DNA from: Vibrio navarrensis
Lineage (GTDB): Bacteria; Pseudomonadota; Gammaproteobacteria; Enterobacterales; Vibrionaceae
DNA: 64,000 bases
Assembly (NCBI RefSeq): GCF_015767675.1
Contig: NZ_CP065217.1
Coordinates: 3,162,001 to 3,226,000, forward strand
Direction of reading: 5' to 3'
This document shows, in pieces, positions 1 to 8,051 of this stretch. The first letter of the stretch is position 1. Every line of letters starts with the position of its first letter. The notes beneath the pieces are model-generated. The model was not told where the DNA came from. It did no database searches and saw only the letters and a list, made by a program, of their open reading frames with translations. The position numbers and the translations under genes were made by a program.

Positions 1-123
1 AACCAATGCCCAGCAAAGTGTTAAAAAAATGTTATCTGAGGCCAGTAATTTTTCCCTGTGGCGTATTATACTGTGGCCGCTCACGATAAAATGGACATAC
101 TGTCTTGATAAGGAAAAACACTC

Positions 124-675
124 ATGAAACCAAAGACTCTCCTCACTCTTGCGCTGTTTAGCGCCTCATTCGGCGCGGCAGCGCACAACCTTTCACTCGG
201 CAGCCCAGTGCCTGCGGTCAATGTTGATGCGTATGGCGAAATCGTTCTGCAAGGCAAAGGCACCGCGTTTCAGCCTTGGGCATCTCAGCAGATGCTTGGC
301 AAAGTCCGCGTGATCCAAGCCATCGCTGGCCGCAGCAGCTCAAAAGAGATGAACGCCCCTCTAATGCAAGCGATCACCGCAGCTCAGTTTCCAGCAGAGC
401 AGTACCAAACCACCACCATCATCAATCAAGACGATGCGATTTGGGGAACAGGCTCGTTTGTCAAATCCTCAGCCCAAGACAGCAAAGTGGAGTTCCCTTG
501 GTCTTCTATGGTGCTGGATGAAAATGGTGTGGTCGCCAAAAATTGGGCGCTAAAAGAAGAAAGCTCCGCCATCATAGTGCAAGACAAGCAAGGCAAAGTG
601 TTGTTTGTCAAAGAAGGTGCGCTTTCTGACAGCGAGGTTGCTCAAGTGATCGCATTAGTCAAAGCGAATATCTAA
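124..675 (+). CDS. ytfJ: YtfJ family periplasmic protein
   Basis: A 183-residue protein with a clear signal peptide (KTLL then a hydrophobic stretch ending GAAA at about residue 20), so it should be exported to the periplasm. The rest matches the YtfJ family, whose fold is thioredoxin-like. I see no CXXC motif, so a redox role is not supported. The molecular function of the family is not established. The ATG at 124 follows an AAGGAA ribosome binding site a few bases upstream. The gene is monocistronic, with its own terminator after the stop. Family assignment is from overall sequence resemblance, without a search. Confidence 0.85.
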   Translation: MKPKTLLTLALFSASFGAAAHNLSLGSPVPAVNVDAYGEIVLQGKGTAFQPWASQQMLGKVRVIQAIAGRSSSKEMNAPLMQAITAAQFPAEQYQTTTIINQDDAIWGTGSFVKSSAQDSKVEFPWSSMVLDENGVVAKNWALKEESSAIIVQDKQGKVLFVKEGALSDSEVAQVIALVKANI

Positions 676-718
676 CGCACGATTGGCTCAGCGAGAGCGG
701 CGTCGCAGCCTGTACACA

Positions 719-748
719 AAACCCATACTCACACGGTATGGGTTTTTG
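719..748 (+). terminator. Rho-independent terminator of ytfJ-like gene
   Basis: ACCCATAC (721-728) pairs perfectly with GTATGGGT (736-743) over a 7-base loop, followed by a run of T. It lies 45 bases after the ytfJ-like stop codon and separates that gene from the zinc operon. Confidence 0.85.
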
Positions 749-831
749 TCATTGAATGAGCAAATTTTAATAAAATCGTTTTATAAAAAGTCTATTTATA
801 GAAAAATGAGTGAACTTTTTTGCGCTACAGC

Positions 832-846
832 TGTTATATTGTAACA
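832..846. promoter_or_regulatory. Zur box (zinc repressor operator)
   Basis: The 15-base near-palindrome TGTTATATTGTAACA matches 13 of 15 positions of the gammaproteobacterial Zur core TGTTATAATATAACA. A TATATT hexamer at 835-840 inside it could be the -10 element, so Zur binding would block the promoter directly. It lies just upstream of a His-rich zinc-type operon, which is where Zur sites occur in Vibrio. The match is seen in the sequence. Binding is inferred. Confidence 0.75.
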
Positions 847-869
847 CCTTGTCACTGGTCGCCGTAAAC

Positions 870-1175
870 ATGCCGGGTTGGATACGTCTTCGTCATTTCA
901 GATTCCACTACACTGCCTACTTGGCGGTGGTGTTGACGCTATTTCTCAGCTTCGCCAGTCTTGCGCATCAATTGGACTTCAACCCCGAACACCACCTGCA
1001 ACACCATTGCGAGCAGTTTGCCAACGCCAGCCACGGCCTTGGCGCAAGCCTGCCTCACCACACAGCAGCAACCGCTCCGACACTTTGCCCTGTTTTCATC
1101 TGGCAAAGCGAGACCCGCGCTGAAAGCTTTTCGGCTTACCTCGCGCGTTCACCGCCTTATTTGACCTATTGTTAA
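870..1175 (+). CDS. DUF2607-like small membrane/exported protein, first gene of zinc operon
   Basis: A 101-residue protein: a basic N-terminus, one hydrophobic segment (about residues 12-30, LAVVLTLFLSFASLAH), then a His- and Cys-containing tail. That suggests a secreted or membrane-anchored domain, perhaps metal-binding. It resembles the DUF2607 proteins found next to DUF2796 genes in Vibrio. The frame is also open from a GTG at 810, but that start would put the Zur box inside the gene, so I chose the ATG at 870. No strong ribosome binding site supports either start. It ends 41 bases before zrgA and probably shares its promoter. Function unknown. Confidence 0.65.
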   Translation: MPGWIRLRHFRFHYTAYLAVVLTLFLSFASLAHQLDFNPEHHLQHHCEQFANASHGLGASLPHHTAATAPTLCPVFIWQSETRAESFSAYLARSPPYLTYC

Positions 1176-1216
1176 GCCAAATATCGACACAATTAAGACA
1201 AATAAGGAATTTATCC

Positions 1217-1861
1217 ATGTTACGCAAAACTTCATTGGCCGTTTTGGTTGGCCTTTCTTTCTCCTCTCTCGCAACGGCTGAAGAAGGATTTCGCCAACAC
1301 GATGCCCATGTTCATGGCCAAGTGGAATTTAACGTTGCTCAAGATGGTCACGATCTGTTGATTGAGATCACCGCGCCCGGCGCCGATGTGGTCGGCTTTG
1401 AGCACGCACCTGAAAACGCAGAACAAGAGCAACGCTTGCAAAAGAGCATCGCCTTACTGCAACAAGCTGAGCAGATCGTTACCCTCAATGCCAAGGCCAA
1501 ATGCCAGATTGAGAAGGTCGACGTTGCCCATACGTTAGCGGGTGACGAGCATCATCATGATCACCACGATGCCGATGAACATGAACATGAACATGAACAT
1601 GAACACCATGAGAGTGACAAACACGATCATGACAAACATGAGCATGAAAAACATCATGATGACCACGACCACGACAGTCATGGCGCGTTTACCGTTCAAT
1701 ATCAATACCATTGTGACAATCTGGCCGAACTGAGTACGCTAGATACCCAGTGGTTCAGCCATTTTACCGCGACCCAATCCATCACCGCGAATGTGCTTAC
1801 CGATAAAAAGCAGAGTGCCACGCAACTATCGGCTGAAAATGCACGAATCTCTTTGAAATAA
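1217..1861 (+). CDS. zrgA: Zinc-uptake accessory protein ZrgA (DUF2796), His-rich
   Basis: A 214-residue exported protein. It has a signal peptide of about 22 residues ending LATA-EE, then an N-terminal DUF2796-type domain starting HDAHVHGQVEFN. A strongly His/Asp/Glu-rich central segment (about residues 110-155, many HDH, HEH and HHD motifs) should bind zinc or other divalent metals. A C-terminal YQYHCDN segment follows. In V. cholerae the Zur-regulated ZrgA belongs to a zinc acquisition system encoded with an ABC transporter, and the same arrangement is seen here. The ATG at 1217 has an AAGGAA ribosome binding site, whereas the upstream in-frame codons lack one. A hexamer repeat (GAACAT, 1577-1600) encodes part of the His-rich tract. 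Confidence 0.85.
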   Translation: MLRKTSLAVLVGLSFSSLATAEEGFRQHDAHVHGQVEFNVAQDGHDLLIEITAPGADVVGFEHAPENAEQEQRLQKSIALLQQAEQIVTLNAKAKCQIEKVDVAHTLAGDEHHHDHHDADEHEHEHEHEHHESDKHDHDKHEHEKHHDDHDHDSHGAFTVQYQYHCDNLAELSTLDTQWFSHFTATQSITANVLTDKKQSATQLSAENARISLK

Positions 1862-1868
1862 GAACCGA

Positions 1869-1897
1869 GCAGGTAAGTGTTTACTTACCTGCTTTTT
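1869..1897 (+). terminator. Strong intrinsic terminator between zrgA and the ABC genes
   Basis: GCAGGTAAGT (1869-1878) pairs perfectly with ACTTACCTGC (1883-1892) over the 4-base loop GTTT, followed by five T. It starts eight bases after the zrgA stop, inside what is otherwise a same-strand gene cluster. It should therefore limit readthrough from the zrgA transcript into the ABC transporter genes. Confidence 0.85.
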
Positions 1898-1926
1898 CTG
1901 AAAAGCACAGAGCATGGTGAAAATCT

Positions 1927-2631
1927 ATGGTAAATACTCCGTCTGAAGTGGTTTGGCTCAATCAGGCCACGTTTACATGGAAAGATGCGCAGCAGCCGAT
2001 CTTACACATTCCGGAGCTGCGTATTTTGCGTGGTGAACACGTTTTTATAAAAGGACCCAGCGGTTGTGGCAAATCGACGTTGCTCAGTTTAATGACCGGC
2101 ATTAACGCGCTGCAATCTGGGCAACTGCGTATTCTCGGTACCGATCTCGGCAGCTTGTCGCCCAGTGCGCGAGACAAGTTTCGCGCCGACCACATCGGCT
2201 ATATTTTCCAGCAGTTCAACCTGTTGCCCTACCTCAATGTGGTGGAAAACGTACTGCTGCCTTGTCAGTTTTCCAAGCTGCGCGCGGGACAAATTGGCGG
2301 TCAGGCACACGAGCAGGCAATACAGCTGTTAACGCGTCTACATCTGCCGCCCGCGCTGCACAACAAACCCGTCAGCGAACTGAGTATCGGCCAGCAACAG
2401 CGCGTAGCGGCGGCGCGCGCGCTGATCGGCGCGCCAGAGTTAGTCATTGCAGATGAGCCCACTTCCGCGCTCGATTACGACAACCGCAGCGCCTTTATCG
2501 AACTGCTGATGGAGCAAGCCAACTCGGTCAACGCCACCCTGATTTTCGTCAGCCACGATCCGAGTTTGGAAGCGCTGTTTAACCGCACTATCGACTTACG
2601 TGAATTGAACCAAGCAGGAGTTATCGCATGA
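1927..2631 (+). CDS. ABC transporter ATP-binding protein (MacB/LolD type) of the zinc operon
   Basis: A 234-residue ATPase with all the usual motifs: Walker A GPSGCGKST (43-51), Q-loop FQQFNLLPYL (about 94), signature LSIGQQQR (152-159), Walker B LVIADEPTSALD (from 172) and an H-loop FVSHDP. The size and motifs match the LolD/MacB group, which energises FtsX-type permeases rather than classical importers. Its stop overlaps the start of the permease gene (ATGA), so the two are translationally coupled. Context makes it the ATPase of the Zrg zinc-acquisition system. The substrate is inferred from the Zur box and the His-rich neighbour. Confidence 0.9.
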   Translation: MVNTPSEVVWLNQATFTWKDAQQPILHIPELRILRGEHVFIKGPSGCGKSTLLSLMTGINALQSGQLRILGTDLGSLSPSARDKFRADHIGYIFQQFNLLPYLNVVENVLLPCQFSKLRAGQIGGQAHEQAIQLLTRLHLPPALHNKPVSELSIGQQQRVAAARALIGAPELVIADEPTSALDYDNRSAFIELLMEQANSVNATLIFVSHDPSLEALFNRTIDLRELNQAGVIA

Positions 2632-3887
2632 GTGCCATCTTCAATCTCGCTTGGAAAAGTTTACGTAACCGTAAAGCCACCGCCGCACTGACGGTCATGA
2701 CGGTCGCCATTTCAGTGCTGCTGCTGATGGGCGTGGAGCGAATTCGCACCCAAGCCAAAGAGAGCTTTGCCAATACCATTTCCGGCACCGATCTGATAGT
2801 CGGAGGCCGCTCTGGCCAAGTGAACTTGCTGCTTTACTCAGTATTTCGTATTGGCAATGCCACCAACAATATCGACTGGAAGAGCTACCAAGAGTTTGCC
2901 AATCATCGCTCGGTTGAATGGGCGATTCCCATCTCACTCGGAGATTCGCACCAAGGTTTTCGAGTACTGGGCACCAACCACAGCTACTTTGAACACTACA
3001 AGTACGGAAGTAAGCAACCACTTACCTTCTCGCAAGGTAAAGCGTTCAACGGCTTATTTGAAACCGTGCTTGGCTACGATGTGGCGAAAAAACTCGGCTA
3101 CCGGCTAGGCAGTGAGATAGTCATCGCGCACGGGATCAGCGATGTCGGCTTCAGTCGCCATGACAACTTGCCCTTCAAAGTGGTCGGCATTTTGGCACCG
3201 ACAGGCACGCCAGTAGACAAAACCGTGCACGTCTCTCTTGAGGCGATTGAAGCGATTCACGTCGGCTGGGAATCTGGCGCGCGCATGGGCCCAACTCCCG
3301 ATGCAACGCAACTGACACACAGAGACTTCCAGCCCAAGCAGATCACCGCGATGCTGATTGGCCTCAAATCGCGTATTCAAACATTCGCCCTACAAAGGCA
3401 GATCAACACCTACCCGCAAGAGCCGCTTAGCGCCATAATGCCGGGTGTCGCTTTGCATGAACTGTGGGGGATGATGTCGGTTGCCGAGCAAGCGCTGCTG
3501 GCGGTGTCGGTGTTTGTGGTCGTCGCGGGTCTTTTGGGCATGCTCAGTAGCCTACTCACCAGCTTACAAGAACGGCGGCGTGAAATGGCGATCCTCAGAG
3601 CGATGGGCGCGCGCCCACGGCATGTGTTTACCCTGCTTATAAGTGAAGCGAGCCTGCTCACTTTTGTCGGGATTGTAACCGGAGTAGCCGGGGTGTACGC
3701 GCTGATCGCAGTGGCTCACCCGCTGATTCAGCAACAATACGGAATCAATATTGCAATGACGGCCATCTCGGCACATGAGTGGCTGCTCCTTGCTTGTGTC
3801 CAGGGGGCAGGAATCCTCATCGGCTTTATTCCTGCTTTCCGGGCTTACAAACAATCTCTCAGTGATGGAATGACCATAAGGATTTAA
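2628..3887 (+). CDS. ABC transporter permease, FtsX/MacB-like, of the zinc operon
   Basis: A 419-residue permease with the FtsX/MacB layout: one membrane segment near the N-terminus (about 17-37), a large periplasmic domain (about 40-280), then three membrane segments near the C-terminus (about 288-312, 340-370, 383-405). The conserved RRREMAILRAMGARP loop, which normally contacts the ATPase, lies at about 316-330. The ATG overlaps the ATPase stop. Such permeases usually act as mechanotransmitters or lipoprotein/lipid transporters. A role in zinc uptake with ZrgA is therefore by analogy to the V. cholerae Zrg system, not visible in the protein itself. Confidence 0.88.
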   Translation: MSAIFNLAWKSLRNRKATAALTVMTVAISVLLLMGVERIRTQAKESFANTISGTDLIVGGRSGQVNLLLYSVFRIGNATNNIDWKSYQEFANHRSVEWAIPISLGDSHQGFRVLGTNHSYFEHYKYGSKQPLTFSQGKAFNGLFETVLGYDVAKKLGYRLGSEIVIAHGISDVGFSRHDNLPFKVVGILAPTGTPVDKTVHVSLEAIEAIHVGWESGARMGPTPDATQLTHRDFQPKQITAMLIGLKSRIQTFALQRQINTYPQEPLSAIMPGVALHELWGMMSVAEQALLAVSVFVVVAGLLGMLSSLLTSLQERRREMAILRAMGARPRHVFTLLISEASLLTFVGIVTGVAGVYALIAVAHPLIQQQYGINIAMTAISAHEWLLLACVQGAGILIGFIPAFRAYKQSLSDGMTIRI

Positions 3888-3893
3888 TCGTTC

Positions 3894-4391
3894 ATGAAAA
3901 GCAAAGTTATCTTGCTATTAAGCTTAATTTTCACGCCTTGGTTTCCCGCCTTGGCAGCCAGCCAGGATGTGATGACGCTGGATTGGCTCGATCTGGTGCC
4001 CGAGCAAGAAAGAAAACTCTTCGATAGCGTCGGCATGCCCGCCGCCGATCATTCCGGTAACGCGGTAAACCAAACCAAATTGGGTGGCGTTCGCCCAGAG
4101 CTCAATGGCAGCAAAGTGAAGATCCCCGGTTTTGTGATTCCGCTCGAGGGCGATGCCAATAAAGTGACCGAGTTTTTGTTGGTCCCCTACTTTGGCGCGT
4201 GTATCCATGTACCGCCACCGCCGCCAAACCAGATCATTTACGTTAAGTTCCCCAAAGGTGCGCCAGTCCAAGAGCTGTGGGATGTGATTTACGTGGTGGG
4301 AACACTGAAAACGGAGACCGTGAGTCACGAGTTGGCAGAAACGGCCTACGTCATCCAAGGGGATGCGATTGAAGCTTACGATGACATGTAA
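3894..4391 (+). CDS. DUF3299 periplasmic protein, last gene of zinc operon
   Basis: A 165-residue protein with a signal peptide (about 1-21, ending ALAAS). The mature part is a DUF3299-type domain with the conserved block LVPYFGACIHVPPPPPNQ (about 95-112). That block contains a Cys-His pair that could bind metal. It starts six bases after the permease stop, so it is probably the last gene of the operon. Proteins of this family often accompany LolD/MacB-like ABC genes in marine gammaproteobacteria. The biochemical role is not known. No obvious terminator follows. Confidence 0.8.
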   Translation: MKSKVILLLSLIFTPWFPALAASQDVMTLDWLDLVPEQERKLFDSVGMPAADHSGNAVNQTKLGGVRPELNGSKVKIPGFVIPLEGDANKVTEFLLVPYFGACIHVPPPPPNQIIYVKFPKGAPVQELWDVIYVVGTLKTETVSHELAETAYVIQGDAIEAYDDM

Positions 4392-4431
4392 CTAATTTTA
4401 AACATCGACGTAACCTGTCAATCTCACTGGC

Positions 4432-4536
4432 TCAGGCAATATATTTGGCTAAATAGATCAAAGTTGCCAAATAAGCAACCAATAGCAGCGCGATTGACAG
4501 GTGCTTTTTGCGTTTATTCTCTCCGAAATACTTCAT
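4432..4536 (-). CDS. Candidate 34-residue single-pass membrane protein
   Basis: A short minus-strand ORF starting MKYFGENKRKKHL and ending LAKYIA. Residues 1-12 are strongly basic. Residues 13-33 form one hydrophobic segment rich in Leu, Ala, Ile and Tyr, so it reads as a small inner-membrane protein with a positive N-terminus inside. The start has a good ribosome binding site (GAGGGG, six bases from ATG). It sits in the otherwise empty 340-base gap 4392-4732 between the zinc operon and the next plus-strand gene, and its AT-rich upstream region (4537-4600) could hold a promoter divergent from that gene. I do not recognise a family. The support is the architecture plus the ribosome binding site, so this is a prediction only. 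Confidence 0.5.
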   Translation of the reverse strand: MKYFGENKRKKHLSIALLLVAYLATLIYLAKYIA

Positions 4537-4732
4537 AAGCCCCTCACAAAAGACAATAACAATTTTAACAACTTATTATCATTTGTGACAGCGCATTTTT
4601 ATCGAGATCACGATTTTCGCCGCTCTAACCGCAAATTGATCGCCAAGAGTGTGATTGCCCATTATTGCACTGGTTTGGCGATAAAGGGTACATTGAGCCT
4701 AGCATTCACCCTGCAATGGAAAGGAAGGTACG

Positions 4733-5635
4733 ATGGCGGATAGCCAAACGCCGGTCGTGATTGACCAAGAAGCCGATCCCAAGGCGCACAGCAGCCAAGA
4801 GAAGAAAAGTGGTTACATTCGTGACAGCGCCAGCCGCATCACGACGATCGCGCAAACCTATGGCTTAGACGCGCTGTTGCAAAAAGATCCGCCGCAGAAA
4901 ACCACCATCGAACGAGCTTTGCTACGTGAAGAGAAGCGCCAAGAGCAGCGCCAACGTAACCTCGAACAGATCTTGAAACTGGCCCATCTCTCTTGCAAAG
5001 ATGAAACCGCAGGCGATCCGGATCAAGATTGGCTGTACCGTTTTTTCGATATGGCGCAAGAGATCCACAACTCAGCGATGCAGAAACTGTGGGCGCAAGT
5101 GCTGAAACGCGAGGTGACCAACCCCGGTTCTACCTCAATGAAAGCGCTAAAAGTACTGCATGACATGACGCCGAAAGAAGCACACATCCTGCAACGTGCC
5201 TCGTCACTGGCTTGCAGTTTTGGCGCAGATAACAGCCGTAAACTATTGATTGGCTATCGCTTTCAAGGCGGCATTTTCAGTTTTGGCAAACGCGACACCA
5301 CCACTAACATCAACATGGGCAGCTTCCAGTTGTCGTTTTCTAGCTTGTTGGTGCTGATTGAGTTGGGCCTGCTGCATGGCACTGAGTTGGAATCGGGCGA
5401 AATCGAAATCGAAACGCCACTGATTTTAAGTTATCAAGGGCGGAACTTGCAGTTGAATGTGCTGAGTAAAGGCGTGCGCCTGCTCTATTACCGTTTTACG
5501 CCAACCGGCAATGAGCTGTGTAAACTGCTCGGCAATAAACCCAACAGCCAGTATTACGATCAGATGCTGGCGATGCTTAATCAAAAATTTACCGTACAGA
5601 GTGATGTGCAAAGCGGCATTCACCATACGGTATGA
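4733..5635 (+). CDS. TIGR03899-like (DUF2806) protein of unknown function
   Basis: A 300-residue soluble protein without signal peptide or membrane segments. An Arg/Lys/Glu/Gln-rich stretch at about 60-85 could form a helix or short coiled coil (REEKRQEQRQRNLEQILK). It is followed by a compact domain with W-YRFFDMAQEIHN and LWAQVLKREV motifs, which is what I associate with the TIGR03899/DUF2806 proteins of vibrios and relatives. The function is unknown. The ATG at 4733 is preceded by GGAAGG. It converges on cysC with 16 bases between the stop codons. Confidence 0.7.
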   Translation: MADSQTPVVIDQEADPKAHSSQEKKSGYIRDSASRITTIAQTYGLDALLQKDPPQKTTIERALLREEKRQEQRQRNLEQILKLAHLSCKDETAGDPDQDWLYRFFDMAQEIHNSAMQKLWAQVLKREVTNPGSTSMKALKVLHDMTPKEAHILQRASSLACSFGADNSRKLLIGYRFQGGIFSFGKRDTTTNINMGSFQLSFSSLLVLIELGLLHGTELESGEIEIETPLILSYQGRNLQLNVLSKGVRLLYYRFTPTGNELCKLLGNKPNSQYYDQMLAMLNQKFTVQSDVQSGIHHTV

Positions 5636-5651
5636 TGCCGCTCACTGGTGG

Positions 5652-6275
5652 TTAGGATGAGCGAATGATCCCGCGAGCCACCAGCGTTTCAATGCATTGA
5701 TCCACCAGCGCCTCAATGGGCTTTTCTCCAGCAGGCAGATCGATCTCTGCATTGAGTGGCGCTTCATAATCAGAATCAATGCCAGTAAAGTTGGCAATCT
5801 CCCCAGCGCGAGCTTTCTTATATAAGCCTTTCGGATCACGCTGCTCACACACTTGTAATGCGGTGTTGACGAACACTTCAATAAACTCGCCGTCGGGTAA
5901 CAGATCCCGCACTAACTGGCGCTCGGCGCGATGCGGTGAGATGAATGCCGTAAGGACAATCAGACCGGCATCGGCCATCAACTTGGCTAACTCACCAATG
6001 CGGCGAATGTTTTCGCGGCGATCCTGCTGAGAAAAGCCAAGATCGCTACACAAGCCGTGTCGCACATTATCACCATCCAGTAAGTAGGTGTGATAGCCCT
6101 GCTCTGCCAAGCGTGTTTCCAGCGCCCCCGCAATGGTCGATTTGCCCGCACCCGACAAGCCAGTAAACCAAAGCACGGCTGGCTTTTGCTGTTTGAGCCC
6201 GGCACGATACGATTTATCAATCATATGCTGATGCCAGACAATATTTTCATCGTTGTTCGCGCTCACGCTGCTCAT
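5652..6275 (-). CDS. cysC: Adenylylsulfate kinase
   Basis: A 207-residue APS kinase, phosphorylating adenylylsulfate to PAPS in the cytoplasm, the step before PAPS reduction to sulfite. The P-loop GLSGAGKST is at 39-47. The APS-binding DGDNVRHGL block follows at about 68-76, with the expected ENIRRIGEL and FISPHRAER motifs after it. It is the last gene of the minus-strand cysD-cysN-SLC13-cysC cluster, 11 bases after the permease gene. The length fits the family. Confidence 0.95.
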   Translation of the reverse strand: MSSVSANNDENIVWHQHMIDKSYRAGLKQQKPAVLWFTGLSGAGKSTIAGALETRLAEQGYHTYLLDGDNVRHGLCSDLGFSQQDRRENIRRIGELAKLMADAGLIVLTAFISPHRAERQLVRDLLPDGEFIEVFVNTALQVCEQRDPKGLYKKARAGEIANFTGIDSDYEAPLNAEIDLPAGEKPIEALVDQCIETLVARGIIRSS

Positions 6276-6286
6276 AACAAATCCTT

Positions 6287-8011
6287 TTAAAATGGGAAAA
6301 AGATCGGAATAAAAGTAAGGACCAAGGTGGAGTACACCAATGACACTGGCACGCCAATTTTCAGATAATCCGACAAGCGATAGTTGCCCACACTGTAAAC
6401 CAATAAGTTGGTTTGATACCCGTAAGGGGAGATAAAACTGGCGCTCGCGCCAAACAGCACCGCCATAATAAACGGCATTGGATCCACGCCATACCCTAGC
6501 GCCATACTGTAGCCGATCGGAAACGCCAGTGCTGCCGCCGCGTTATTGGTCACCAACTCAGTGAGGATCAGCGTCATCATGTAGGTGGCTACGAGTGCGC
6601 CAAACACGCCCCAACCATTAAATGCTTCGATAAACATACCGCCCATGCGCGCCGAAAAACCCGATGAGATCATCAATTGCGCGATCGACAAGGCAGAGCC
6701 GACTATCACCACAATATCCAGTGGGAAGCGGCGTCTGAGCTCACTGAGCTGTACAATACCGCACAGCAGCAATGCCAATAAATAGATGGCGAGCCCTTTA
6801 ATGATAGGCACAAGATTAAGCAGTGCCGCCGCAATCACCACGACAAAACCCAGTAACACGAACGTCGATTTGTGACTGTCGAGGCGAGCGCTGGAATCGA
6901 GATCGTTGACCAACACAAACTCTTTGCGATGCGCTTGGCGCTCAGCTTCAAAGCGCTTGCCCGGTACCAAAACCAAAGTGTCGCCCGCGGCCAAGCTAAT
7001 GTTGCCCAGACCGCCTTCCAGCCGTTCATGCCCACGACGAATCGCCACCACCACCGCATCAAAACGATCACGAAAATGGCTCGATTTCAAAGTCTTATTA
7101 CAAAAGCTGGCCGAAGAGCTCACCACCACTTCAACGAAGTTCTGTCCGTTAAGATGCTGCTGACCAAACAGTGTCAGCCCGGGGATCTCTTGCAATGTCG
7201 AAACGCTGTCCACGTCACCACAAAACAGCAGTCGATCTTTGGCTTGCAAGACAAAATCCGGACCAACCGAAGAAACTGTTTCGCCATTGCGGATCACTTC
7301 GGCTAGAAACAGCTTACGCAAGGCGCGTAGATTGTTCTCGGTTACGCTACGTCCAACTAACGGTGAACCGGGTTCAACGCGCGCTTCTAAAAAGTACGGC
7401 AGATCATCTTGCCCCTGCTCGTCGTAGTCTGGCAGCAGATAACTCAGCGGGATCAAGATCAGCACCCCACCCAGCATTACTGCCAAACCAATCAAGGTCG
7501 GCGCAAAGAAAGACATGCTCGGCAAACCCGCGTCTTCAACGAAACTGTTGATGATCAGGTTGGTCGAGGTACCAATCAAGGTGAGCGTGCCACCAAAAAT
7601 GGCGGCATAAGAGAGTGGGATCAACAACTTCGACGGCGCGTGCTGCTGGTTACGTTTGACTGCGCCAATCAACGACACCACCACTGCGGTGTTATTGGTA
7701 AACGAGGAGAGCAGCGCGGTCGACAAGCCCAATTTAGCAATCACAGTCGCTAAACGCCCTTCGGAAATATTGCGGCTCACCCAACTGATTAAACGCGTTT
7801 TTTCCAGTGCCGTGGATGCCAAGATCAACAGCACTAAAGTCAGCAGTGAGGAGTTAGTAAAATTCGCCGCCATGGTGGTTAAGTCGCTCATTCCCGCCAT
7901 AAAAGCCACAAATGCGGCAGCAGCGAAAATATAGCTCGGCTTAATTTTCGTGACGAGCAAACATGTGATGATGCCTAGCAACATCGCCAAAACCATTCCT
8001 TGCTCCCACAT
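6287..8011 (-). CDS. SLC13-family (DASS) permease with two TrkA-C domains
   Basis: A 574-residue membrane transporter with about a dozen hydrophobic segments, in two halves. Each half carries the SLC13-type asparagine motif ([10 protein letters not shown] near residue 105; [12 protein letters not shown] near 485). Between them, at about 205-370, lie two TrkA-C/RCK_C regulatory domains (for example [15 protein letters not shown]). The gene is embedded between cysN and cysC, so it is probably a sulfate or related sulfur oxyanion transporter feeding the pathway. This placement is typical of vibrios. Substrate is inferred from context. Confidence 0.88.
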   Translation of the reverse strand: MWEQGMVLAMLLGIITCLLVTKIKPSYIFAAAAFVAFMAGMSDLTTMAANFTNSSLLTLVLLILASTALEKTRLISWVSRNISEGRLATVIAKLGLSTALLSSFTNNTAVVVSLIGAVKRNQQHAPSKLLIPLSYAAIFGGTLTLIGTSTNLIINSFVEDAGLPSMSFFAPTLIGLAVMLGGVLILIPLSYLLPDYDEQGQDDLPYFLEARVEPGSPLVGRSVTENNLRALRKLFLAEVIRNGETVSSVGPDFVLQAKDRLLFCGDVDSVSTLQEIPGLTLFGQQHLNGQNFVEVVVSSSASFCNKTLKSSHFRDRFDAVVVAIRRGHERLEGGLGNISLAAGDTLVLVPGKRFEAERQAHRKEFVLVNDLDSSARLDSHKSTFVLLGFVVVIAAALLNLVPIIKGLAIYLLALLLCGIVQLSELRRRFPLDIVVIVGSALSIAQLMISSGFSARMGGMFIEAFNGWGVFGALVATYMMTLILTELVTNNAAAALAFPIGYSMALGYGVDPMPFIMAVLFGASASFISPYGYQTNLLVYSVGNYRLSDYLKIGVPVSLVYSTLVLTFIPIFFPF

Positions 8012-8051
8012 ACCTCATCCTCACTGGGGAGCACGCTCCCATCACTCGCTA

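Noticed and set aside
810..869. GTG start of the DUF2607-like ORF
   Set aside because: It would place the Zur box inside the coding region and adds 20 residues without a better ribosome binding site.
1542..1733. 63-residue Met/Asn/Thr-rich ORF
   Set aside because: It is a shifted-frame shadow of the His-rich tract of zrgA.
4501..4743. 80-residue plus-strand ORF before the TIGR03899 gene
   Set aside because: It overlaps the start of the better supported gene at 4733 and has no ribosome binding site or recognisable protein character.
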